Shown here: one piece after another, positions 10,938-18,053 of the stretch | Layout of the letters: every line of letters begins with the position of its first letter | Numbering within the stretch: position 1 is the stretch's first letter | NCBI GenBank assembly: GCA_937925695.1 | Contig: CALAMD010000008.1 | Span: forward strand, 1 to 18,053 | Length of the DNA stretch: 18,053 bases | DNA from: an uncultured Bacillaceae bacterium | GTDB lineage: Bacteria > Bacillota > Bacilli > Bacillales > Amphibacillaceae | Direction of reading: 5' to 3' | Made by a program: the position numbers and the translations under genes | Notes under the pieces: generated by a model | Told to the model about the DNA's origin: nothing | Database searches by the model: none | What the model saw: only the letters and a program-made list of their open reading frames with translations

Positions 10938-13783
10938 ATCATTTTCTTTATACGTTCACGATCACGTTGTAAAATTTGTTTTAAATATTGACCAGTATAT
11001 GAATCTTTATGGTCAGCGACGACTTCAGGTGGTCCGGTTACGAGGACTTCCCCACCTCCGTCACCACCTTCTGGTCCAAGATCAATGATATAGTCTGCTG
11101 TTTTAATAACGTCTAGATTATGTTCAATAACGACGACTGTGTCCCCATTTTCCACAAGGCGTTGCAAGACCTCGAGGAGTTTTTTAATATCTTCTGCATG
11201 TAACCCTGTAGTCGGTTCATCTAAAATGTATAACGTTTTACCGTTAGAACGCTTATGGAGTTCACTCGCTAGCTTAACTCGCTGAGCTTCCCCACCAGAT
11301 AACGTTGTTGCCGGTTGACCAAGTTTAATGTAACCTAAGCCAACGTCAGCGATCGTTTGTAATTTACGTTTTAGTTTCGGAATGTTTTTGAAAAAGTCTA
11401 AAGCTTCTTCAATCGTCATATCAAGAATATCAGCGATATTTTTTCCTTTATAAGTGACTTCTAATGTTTCTCGGTTGTATCGTTTCCCATGACATACTTC
11501 ACATGGTACGTAAACATCAGGTAAAAAGTGCATTTCGATGGTAATAATGCCATCACCACGGCATGCTTCACAACGGCCACCTTTAACATTAAAACTAAAG
11601 CGCCCTTTCTTATACCCTCTTACTTTAGCTTCGTTTGTCTGGGCAAACACATCACGAACATCATCAAACACACTCGTATAAGTAGCTGGGTTTGATCTAG
11701 GTGTTCTACCAATCGGCGACTGATCGATAGCAATGATTTTTTCAATATGTTCCAGTCCTTTAATTTCCTTATGCTTACCTGGTCGATATCGTCCCCGATA
11801 AATCTCTTTCGCTACACCTTGGTATAAGATATTGTTTACAAGTGTGCTTTTTCCTGATCCAGATACCCCTGTTACAACGGTAAATAATCCGATTGGGAAC
11901 TGAACATCAATATTTTTTAAATTATTTTCTGCAGCACCAATAATTTCGAGAAAACGTCCGTCAGGTTGTCTGCGCTCTGCGGGCAAGGGCACAAATTTTT
12001 TCCCAGATAAATATTGGCCAGTTAGTGATTGTTTATTTTTCATCACTTCTTCAGGTGGCCCACTAGCAACTATTTGTCCACCATGGGCACCAGCTCGAGG
12101 ACCAATATCGACAATCCAATCAGCTGCCAACATCGTGTCTTCATCATGTTCCACAACAATCAATGTATTATCTAAATCTCGCATACTTTTTAACGTGTTA
12201 ATTAAGCGATCATTATCACGTTGATGTAAACCAATTGACGGTTCATCAAGCACATATAAAACCCCTGTTAAAGCAGAACCAATTTGCGTTGCTAAGCGAA
12301 TTCGTTGCGCCTCACCGCCTGAAAGGGTACCTGCTGATCGGGATAATGTTAAATATCCTAAGCCTACATTCTCAAGGAAACTTAATCTTGCACTGATTTC
12401 TTTAATAATCATATGAGCAATTTGCTGTTCTTTCTCCGTTAACGTGAGGTTGTTCATAAACTGCTGGGCTTCAGCAATAGAAAAATTAGTCACTTCACCA
12501 ATATGCAAACCATTTATTTTAACCGATAGGGCTTCTTCATTGAGTCGATAACCTTGACATGATGGACAGTCTTTTTGAGCCATATAGTTGCTTAAAGTCT
12601 CTCTAGTATATTCTGAGCTTGTCTCGTGATAACGACGGGCAATATTATTAACGACACCTTCAAAAGGAATCATCTGATCCCGTTCCCTGCCAAAATCATT
12701 AACATAATGGAAACGGATTTTTGTATTGCCGCTTCCATACAAAATTTTGTCCATCTGATGTTTAGGGATGTCTTTTACCGGAATATCCATATCAATGCCA
12801 AAATGGTCACAAGCACTTTTTAAGAGTTGTGGATAATATTGCGAACTTATCGGCTTCCAAGCTACGATGGCATGTTCATTTAATGATTTATTCCAATCAG
12901 GGATGACTAAGTCTAGGTCTACTTCTAAGTGAGTGCCTAAACCATCACAAGTTGCACAGGCACCATATGGCGCATTAAAGGAAAATAATCGTGGTTCAAG
13001 TTCGCTAATGGAAAAACCACAAATCGGACAGGCGTGATTTTCACTAAAGACAAGTTCCTCTTCGCCAATCACATCGACAATTATTCTACCATTGCCAAGG
13101 GGCAAAGCCGTTTCAATTGAATCACTTAATCTACTTTCAATGTCTTCACGAATAATAATCCGATCAACAACGACTTCGATCGAATGTTTTTTATTCTTAT
13201 CTAGTTGTATATCATCGGTCACTTCACGCATTTCCCCATTGACGCGGATACGGACAAACCCTTGTTTTTTGAGATCTTCTAAGATTTGTATATGCTCACC
13301 TTTTCGGCCAGAAACAACAGGAGCTAAGATTTGCAACCGTGTCCTTTCTGGATATTCTAAAATCCGATCAACCATCTGTTCAACTGTTTGTGAACTAATT
13401 TCAATCCCGTGTTTCGGACAAGTTGGTCGGCCAATCCGCGCAAATAATAACCGAAAATAATCAGCAATTTCTGTAATTGTCGCTACCGTTGAACGGGGAT
13501 TGTTGCTCGTTGTCTTCTGATCGATTGATATTGCTGGTGATAAGCCTTCAATTAAATCGACATCAGGCTTATCCATTTGTCCTAAGAACTGTCGTGCATA
13601 GGCAGACAGTGACTCTACATAACGCCGTTGTCCCTCAGCATAAATCGTATCAAAAGCAAGGGATGATTTTCCTGAACCGGACAAACCGGTAATAACTACA
13701 AGTTTATTTTTAGGAATATCGATATCAACATTTTTTAAATTATGTTCCCGTGCACCTTTTATCCTAATTGCTTTATTAGGCAT
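10913..13783 (-). CDS. uvrA: UvrABC system protein A (excinuclease ATPase subunit)
   Basis: DNA-damage recognition ATPase of nucleotide excision repair; a UvrA dimer with UvrB scans DNA and loads UvrB at lesions. The 956-residue product is full length. It has two ABC ATPase modules: Walker A GLSGSGKS at 33-40 and a second GVSGSGKS in the C-terminal half, with two LSGGEAQR signatures and LDEPSIGLH/LDEPTTGLH Walker B regions. Zinc-module cysteine pairs (CPIC...CATC, and CEAC...CEVC in the C-terminal finger) are intact. The frame extends to an ATG at 13816 overlapping the uvrB stop without a Shine-Dalgarno; the ATG at 13783 has GAGG 5 bases before it, fits the family start (IRIKGAREHNLKN) and is used. 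It lies 26 bases after uvrB. Confidence 0.97.
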   Translation of the reverse strand: MPNKAIRIKGAREHNLKNVDIDIPKNKLVVITGLSGSGKSSLAFDTIYAEGQRRYVESLSAYARQFLGQMDKPDVDLIEGLSPAISIDQKTTSNNPRSTVATITEIADYFRLLFARIGRPTCPKHGIEISSQTVEQMVDRILEYPERTRLQILAPVVSGRKGEHIQILEDLKKQGFVRIRVNGEMREVTDDIQLDKNKKHSIEVVVDRIIIREDIESRLSDSIETALPLGNGRIIVDVIGEEELVFSENHACPICGFSISELEPRLFSFNAPYGACATCDGLGTHLEVDLDLVIPDWNKSLNEHAIVAWKPISSQYYPQLLKSACDHFGIDMDIPVKDIPKHQMDKILYGSGNTKIRFHYVNDFGRERDQMIPFEGVVNNIARRYHETSSEYTRETLSNYMAQKDCPSCQGYRLNEEALSVKINGLHIGEVTNFSIAEAQQFMNNLTLTEKEQQIAHMIIKEISARLSFLENVGLGYLTLSRSAGTLSGGEAQRIRLATQIGSALTGVLYVLDEPSIGLHQRDNDRLINTLKSMRDLDNTLIVVEHDEDTMLAADWIVDIGPRAGAHGGQIVASGPPEEVMKNKQSLTGQYLSGKKFVPLPAERRQPDGRFLEIIGAAENNLKNIDVQFPIGLFTVVTGVSGSGKSTLVNNILYQGVAKEIYRGRYRPGKHKEIKGLEHIEKIIAIDQSPIGRTPRSNPATYTSVFDDVRDVFAQTNEAKVRGYKKGRFSFNVKGGRCEACRGDGIITIEMHFLPDVYVPCEVCHGKRYNRETLEVTYKGKNIADILDMTIEEALDFFKNIPKLKRKLQTIADVGLGYIKLGQPATTLSGGEAQRVKLASELHKRSNGKTLYILDEPTTGLHAEDIKKLLEVLQRLVENGDTVVVIEHNLDVIKTADYIIDLGPEGGDGGGEVLVTGPPEVVADHKDSYTGQYLKQILQRDRERIKKMIAQKESVK

Positions 13784-13809
13784 AAACGCCTCATCCTTCC
13801 ACTTTGTTC

Positions 13810-15795
13810 TTACCATTCAGCTTTTAATTCGAAAATAATATCACGAAGTTCGGTTGCCCGTTCAAAATCAAGGGCTTTAGCCGCTTCCCTCATTTCCGCC
13901 TCTAATTGTTCAATCGCTTTTTCTTGTTCTTCCCTTGGTAATTTAGCAATTTCGGTCACTTTGTTCGTTTCGTATACTTCTTCGTCATCAGCTACAATGG
14001 TTGCTCGAATGACATCGCGAATTTCTTTTTGAATCGTTTTAGGGGTAATATTATGTTTTTTATTGTATGCTTCTTGGATGGAGCGACGTCGATTCGTTTC
14101 ATCAATGGCTATTTTCATCGACTCTGTCGTCACATCAGCATACATGATGACTTGTCCGTTTTCATTACGGGCAGCCCGTCCCATCGTTTGAATAAGGGAT
14201 CGTTCAGAGCGAAGGAATCCTTCTTTATCAGCATCTAATATGGCTACGAGTGACACTTCAGGAATATCTAAGCCTTCCCGTAATAAATTAATCCCGACAA
14301 GAACATCATATTTACCTATTCGCAAATCACGTATAATTTCAATTCGTTCCAATGTATCAATCTCTGAGTGCAAATAGGCTACTTTCATGTCTAGTTCTTT
14401 CAAGTAATCTGTTAAATCCTCTGCCATTTTTTTCGTCAAGGTCGTAACAAGTACCCGTTCATTTCGCGCTGTTCGGATATTAATCTCTCCGATTAGATCA
14501 TCAATTTGCCCTTCGGTTGGACGTACGTCTACCTTTGGATCGAGCAACCCTGTCGGACGAATAATTTGTTCGACCATTTCCGGACAATGTTCCAATTCAT
14601 ATGGTCCAGGTGTTGCGGAAATAAAGACAAATTGATGGGCTTTTTGTTCAAACTCTTCAAATGTTAATGGACGGTTATCTAACGCTGATGGCAGTCGAAA
14701 ACCATGGTCAACAAGCATTTGTTTCCGTGCCCGATCACCATTATACATCCCCCGGATTTGCGGTAATGTTGCATGGGACTCATCGACAACTATTAAAAAA
14801 TCATCAGGAAAATAATCGAGTAAGGTGTATGGTGTTGAACCTGGCTCCCTGAGAGCCAAATGGCGAGAATAGTTTTCGATACCTGAACAAAAGCCCATTT
14901 CTTTTAGCATCTCCAGATCATAATTTGTTCGTTGTTCTAATCGTTGAGCTTCTAGAAGTTTATCTTCTGCCCGTAACTCTTTTAGGCGTTCTTCTAATTC
15001 TACTTTAATATTTTCTATAGCAATTTTCAGTTTTTCTTCACGTGTTACGTAGTGGGAAGCAGGAAAAATAGCCACATGTTCACGATCACCAATGATTTCA
15101 CCAGTTAGGGCATCAACTTCACGAATCCGATCGATTTCATCACCAAAAAATTCGATGCGGATACAATGTTCTTCCCTGGAAGCTGGGATAACTTCTACAG
15201 AATCCCCACGCACACGAAAAGTACCCCGTTGAAAATCAATATCATTCCGAGCATATTGGTTTTTTACCAATTCGCGTAATAAATCATCACGATCAATCTG
15301 CATGCCTACTCTAAGTGAAATCATATGATCGCGATATTCTTCCGGCGAACCAAGGCCGTATATACATGAAACACTTGCCACGATAATCACATCACGTCGT
15401 TCAAACAGCGCTGATGTAGCCGAGTGACGTAATTTATCGATTTCATCGTTAATACTAGCATCTTTTTCAATATACGTATCAGTAGACGGAACATAGGCTT
15501 CCGGCTGATAATAATCATAAAAACTTACAAAATACTCAACTGCATTGTTAGGAAAATATTCTTTAAACTCGCTGTATAATTGTCCAGCAAGTGTTTTATT
15601 ATGCGCTATGACCAGTGTTGGACGGTTCACTTCAGCAATGACATTAGAAATAGTAAAGGTTTTTCCCGTTCCAGTAGCACCTAATAATGTTTGATGCTGT
15701 TTACCTGCCTTTAATCCTTCGACGAGTTGTTTAATTGCTTTTGGTTGATCACCTTGTGGTTGATAATCAGCTACAAGATCAAACTTGTTGTTCAC
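13810..15795 (-). CDS. uvrB: UvrABC system protein B (excinuclease helicase-like subunit)
   Basis: Central subunit of nucleotide excision repair: it receives damaged DNA from UvrA, verifies the lesion with its beta-hairpin and recruits UvrC. Visible: Walker A GATGTGKT (39-46), the beta-hairpin region YYQPEAYVPSTDTYIEKD near 92-110, DESH near 338, helicase motifs GINLLREGLDIPEVSLV and QTMGRAARN, and a C-terminal UVR motif (MREAAKALDFERATELRD). The frame extends to ATG codons at 15819 and 15816, but GAGGGGG lies 8 bases before a GTG at 15795. That start gives 661 residues, the length of B. subtilis UvrB. A LexA-like box upstream suggests SOS induction; uvrA follows in the same transcript. Confidence 0.97.
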   Translation of the reverse strand: MNNKFDLVADYQPQGDQPKAIKQLVEGLKAGKQHQTLLGATGTGKTFTISNVIAEVNRPTLVIAHNKTLAGQLYSEFKEYFPNNAVEYFVSFYDYYQPEAYVPSTDTYIEKDASINDEIDKLRHSATSALFERRDVIIVASVSCIYGLGSPEEYRDHMISLRVGMQIDRDDLLRELVKNQYARNDIDFQRGTFRVRGDSVEVIPASREEHCIRIEFFGDEIDRIREVDALTGEIIGDREHVAIFPASHYVTREEKLKIAIENIKVELEERLKELRAEDKLLEAQRLEQRTNYDLEMLKEMGFCSGIENYSRHLALREPGSTPYTLLDYFPDDFLIVVDESHATLPQIRGMYNGDRARKQMLVDHGFRLPSALDNRPLTFEEFEQKAHQFVFISATPGPYELEHCPEMVEQIIRPTGLLDPKVDVRPTEGQIDDLIGEINIRTARNERVLVTTLTKKMAEDLTDYLKELDMKVAYLHSEIDTLERIEIIRDLRIGKYDVLVGINLLREGLDIPEVSLVAILDADKEGFLRSERSLIQTMGRAARNENGQVIMYADVTTESMKIAIDETNRRRSIQEAYNKKHNITPKTIQKEIRDVIRATIVADDEEVYETNKVTEIAKLPREEQEKAIEQLEAEMREAAKALDFERATELRDIIFELKAEW

Positions 15796-15893
15796 AACAC
15801 AAGCCCCCTCACGCATCATTTATTATCTAGTTTATCATACAAAAAAGAGCTAACGAAAACTATTTTCCTTTCAATATGACCTATTGAATCCAT

Positions 15894-15927
15894 AGTATAT
15901 CTTAACATATGACCGAACGAACATTCG
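15894..15927 (-). promoter_or_regulatory. LexA-like SOS box and -10 of uvrBA
   Basis: CGAACGAACATTCG (15914-15927) matches the Gram-positive LexA consensus CGAAC-N4-GTTCG except for A in place of G at one position. On the minus strand a TATACT -10 (15899-15894) follows such that the -35 position (15922-15917) falls inside the box, although the -35 hexamer itself is poor. Placement over the promoter fits LexA repression of uvrBA, known in B. subtilis. The remainder of the 231-base uvrB upstream region holds no gene. Confidence 0.55.
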
Positions 15928-16026
15928 ATCGTTTTGCTTATTATTTAAATATAGACAAATGGGGGCTATTTTTAATCGCTAAATATCATCTTTTTTCTGC
16001 ACTAAATTAACCTTTTTTGAAAACTA

Positions 16027-17136
16027 TTAATTAAGAATCTCTTCAATAATTAACTGTAGCGGTCGTTTATCAAGGTGCTGATGATATCGATATACTCTGC
16101 TTTCATACCGCTTCTGGATCGATTCATTTTGAAAAAAATGTAATAATTGCTTTTCCAAATTGGTTTCCTTGTTATCCAGGGGAATGGCCAAGCCCAATCG
16201 CTTCAGTTGATATTCATTTATCCGCTCTTGTCCCGGTAATGGATCAATCATAAAGATTGGTTTCTTTTTCATCAAACACTCACTAACTGTAACGCCTCCA
16301 GGTTTAGTAATGACACCATCAACCTCATTGTATAATTCATTCATCCGTGTTTTACTGTGAATATAGGGAAGTGGTGTAATTGATGATAGATTCATTCCTT
16401 TGAGTCGGTTATACAAAACTTTATTTTTTCCACAAAGTATATAATAATGGAACGTTTTCGAGTCCTTGGCAGCAGTTAATATTTTTTCAACTGCTCCAAT
16501 CCCAAGATTGCCACCGCTTACTAATAGCGATCGTTGGTTGGTATTCCTGTGAACACGGTCATGATTCGTAAAAATACGATCCACCGGGATTCCCGTCAAA
16601 TAGATCCGGTCCGCTGGAACACCTTGTTCGATTAAATAATCCTTTACTGTTAGGGAAGGAACAAAATGGTAATCAATGCCTGCTTTCCCCCACACTGAAT
16701 TAACAAAAAAATCGGTGTACACATTGACGGTAGTTGATTCTAGCATCTGCTTTTCTTTTAATTGACTGGCTATATTCGAAGGTAGAGAATGAGTAAAAAA
16801 TAATATATTTGGTTTTTTATCAGCGAGGAGTTTTTTAAAGTAAGTATGGAAGAGGGTCTCATACAAAATATGACGCTGGTTCGATTTTTGATAACTCATT
16901 TGAACGTAAAGCCGATGATACATCGAAGGTAAAAATTTAATCCATGCTAAGTATGTAGCGACAATCAGTTTTTCCAGATTCCCATAGCTATAAGAGAGGA
17001 TGTCAATTTTGTGGCAGTCTATATGGCCAGGACATTTCTCAAGTTCATTCATTAATGTATTGGCAACATGTTGATGGCCTGAAGCCATTCTCATAAACGG
17101 CATAATTAAACTTGTCTGTGTTCGTGCTTGACTCAC
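16027..17136 (-). CDS. UgtP/MGDG-synthase-like glycosyltransferase (GT28)
   Basis: Predicted GT-B glycosyltransferase related to UgtP and plant MGDG synthase, which add sugars from UDP-sugars to diacylglycerol at the cytoplasmic membrane face. The N-terminal half has the family start IMPFMRMASGHQHVANTL (11-28). The C-terminal nucleotide-sugar domain has SGGNLG (207-212), KPGGVTVSE (278-286) and PGQE (301-304). No membrane span is evident. At 369 residues it is close to UgtP in length, but the sequence looks divergent, and the divergent metallophosphoesterase next door points rather to the YkoN-type paralogue. The acceptor is unknown. The start is GTG at 17136 with AAGGG 10 bases upstream. No clear terminator follows. 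Confidence 0.8.
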   Translation of the reverse strand: MSQARTQTSLIMPFMRMASGHQHVANTLMNELEKCPGHIDCHKIDILSYSYGNLEKLIVATYLAWIKFLPSMYHRLYVQMSYQKSNQRHILYETLFHTYFKKLLADKKPNILFFTHSLPSNIASQLKEKQMLESTTVNVYTDFFVNSVWGKAGIDYHFVPSLTVKDYLIEQGVPADRIYLTGIPVDRIFTNHDRVHRNTNQRSLLVSGGNLGIGAVEKILTAAKDSKTFHYYILCGKNKVLYNRLKGMNLSSITPLPYIHSKTRMNELYNEVDGVITKPGGVTVSECLMKKKPIFMIDPLPGQERINEYQLKRLGLAIPLDNKETNLEKQLLHFFQNESIQKRYESRVYRYHQHLDKRPLQLIIEEILN

Positions 17137-17180
17137 ACTCTTTCATCCCTTCATTTACCAATGCAAGTAGTTAGACACCA

Positions 17181-17189
17181 TGTTATAAT
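17181..17189 (+). promoter_or_regulatory. Extended -10 promoter of the metallophosphoesterase gene
   Basis: TG-T-TATAAT (17181-17189) is a perfect extended -10. The -35 position (17161-17166, ATGCAA) is weak. Transcription would start near 17196, leaving a short leader that contains the Shine-Dalgarno GGGGAGGG before the ATG at 17212. Confidence 0.6.
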
Positions 17190-17211
17190 CCTCGTTGGGG
17201 AGGGAAGATAA

Positions 17212-18024
17212 ATGTTTTTCATGATTATTTTTATTATATTAGCATTCAGTTGGCTCATATATCGTGCTTACAACAATACGAAAGATATTCAAATCAATAA
17301 AATCCAAATCGAATCACCTGTTTCTTCGTCAACACACCAACCGTTTACTATCCTTCATCTTTCTGATCTCCACGTAGAAAATATTTCTTTAACACCCGAA
17401 CAATTAGAAAAACAAATTCGTAAAGAATCCTTTGATTTAATTGCTTTAACCGGAGATTTTTTGGATCGTAGACGTAGCATTCCAAAACTGGCAAACTACT
17501 TGAAAATTTTAAATAAATATCAACCCAGATATGGGATCTATGCTGTATTAGGTAATCATGATTATGTGTTAAAAGGCAAACATCTACAAAACCTTATCGA
17601 TGTTTTAACCGAGCACAATTGTCACGTTTTACAAAATGAGCATAGAACAATTGACGTACAGGGTAAAACTGTGAATATCATTGGCATCGATGATGATAGT
17701 ACCAATCGAAGCGATGTAGCCAAGGCTTTTCACAATGTGCCATCTGGTACAAATATTGTGTTAACTCATGATCCGACTATTGTACTTGACATGGATGATT
17801 ATCATTTTGATTATTTAATGGCGGGTCATTTTCACGGAGGGCAAATTTGTTATCCTAAAGCCTTTCATCTCGTTAAAATGGGAAAACTTGCCCGAAAAAA
17901 TATCATTAAAGGATTACACACCTATCAAAGGAAACCCTTTTATATTAGCGAGGGATTAGGCCAGACTGGTGTAAATATAAGAATTGGTAGTCGGCCTGAA
18001 ATTACTTTTCATCAATTTGTTTGA
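17212..18024 (+). CDS. Membrane-anchored metallophosphoesterase (YkoQ/YkuE-like)
   Basis: Calcineurin-like metallophosphoesterase with a single N-terminal hydrophobic segment (residues 1-18) followed by a catalytic domain. The dimetal-site motifs are complete: DLH (Asp52, His54), GDFLD (Asp82), GNHD (114-117), THDP (His186) and GHFHGGQ (His206, His208). The GHxHGGQ form is shared by the YkuE/YkoQ and LpxH-like/UDP-lipid pyrophosphatase relatives. Substrate is unknown. The 270 residues make a complete gene with ATG after GGGGAGGG. Divergent pairing with a UgtP-like glycosyltransferase resembles the ykoN-ykoP-ykoQ neighbourhood in B. subtilis; a role in a glycolipid or envelope phospho-compound is inference only. 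Confidence 0.85.
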   Translation: MFFMIIFIILAFSWLIYRAYNNTKDIQINKIQIESPVSSSTHQPFTILHLSDLHVENISLTPEQLEKQIRKESFDLIALTGDFLDRRRSIPKLANYLKILNKYQPRYGIYAVLGNHDYVLKGKHLQNLIDVLTEHNCHVLQNEHRTIDVQGKTVNIIGIDDDSTNRSDVAKAFHNVPSGTNIVLTHDPTIVLDMDDYHFDYLMAGHFHGGQICYPKAFHLVKMGKLARKNIIKGLHTYQRKPFYISEGLGQTGVNIRIGSRPEITFHQFV

Positions 18025-18053
18025 GTCAAAGATATTTGCTAAATAATTGTTCC

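Noticed and set aside
13092..13460. 122-codon open frame on the plus strand opposite uvrA
   Set aside because: Antisense to conserved uvrA codons; low-complexity Ser/Ile/Arg-rich product typical of a shadow frame.
13784..13816. Four-base overlapping ATG start of uvrA within the uvrB stop
   Set aside because: It has no Shine-Dalgarno and adds 11 residues with no family counterpart; the ATG at 13783 is well placed.
17137..17211. Minus-strand promoter for the glycosyltransferase in the divergent region
   Set aside because: No convincing -35/-10 pair was found on the minus strand within the 75 bases.

Overview
The window is an AT-rich stretch of chromosomal housekeeping DNA from a low-GC Gram-positive bacterium, almost certainly family Bacillaceae. 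Three things point there: the gene content and order (whiA-yvcK-rapZ-yvcI, trxB, hprK-lgt-ppaX-yvoF, yvlCD, uvrBA) match the Bacillus subtilis chromosome arm; ribosome binding sites are strong and AGGAGG-like; and bacillithiol genes are present. Divergence from B. subtilis suggests a relative in the Oceanobacillus/Gracilibacillus/Amphibacillus direction, but the genus cannot be fixed from this sequence. No insertion sequence, prophage or CRISPR array was seen.

Layout. At the left edge a tRNA-Arg(CCG) gene (minus) and clpP (plus) are transcribed divergently. The clpP leader carries a sigma-A promoter whose -35 lies inside a perfect CtsR operator, plus an upstream sigma-B-type promoter. Next come four co-directional minus-strand genes (yvcI, rapZ, yvcK, whiA: Nudix hydrolase, nucleotide-binding regulator, UDP-sugar-binding metabolic/cell-wall regulator, WhiA). 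They converge on clpP across a terminator, and crh, which often follows whiA, is absent. A 434-base gap between yvcI and trxB holds two terminator-like hairpins and a possible small RNA. trxB (thioredoxin reductase) stands alone with its own promoter.

The middle is the hprK-lgt-ppaX-yvoF operon (HPr kinase/phosphorylase, prolipoprotein diacylglyceryl transferase, pyrophosphatase PpaX, acetyltransferase), then the two-gene membrane unit yvlC-yvlD. Next is yojF-bshB2 (bacillithiol biosynthesis), which in B. subtilis sits elsewhere. After that come uvrB-uvrA (nucleotide excision repair) behind a LexA-like box. At the right edge a UgtP-like glycosyltransferase (minus) and a membrane-anchored metallophosphoesterase (plus) are divergent, resembling the ykoN/ykoQ association of B. 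subtilis.

Together the genes cover protein quality control and stress (clpP, trxB, uvrBA, bacillithiol), carbon-catabolite signalling (hprK with ppaX, which hydrolyses the pyrophosphate released by HprK's phosphorylase activity) and envelope biogenesis (lgt, yvcK, the glycosyltransferase, yvlCD). Many start codons were moved inward from the longest reading frame to a GTG, TTG or ATG with a well-placed Shine-Dalgarno sequence; these choices are given per gene. The most interesting unexplained element is the possible minus-strand small RNA with a C-rich loop between yvcI and trxB.
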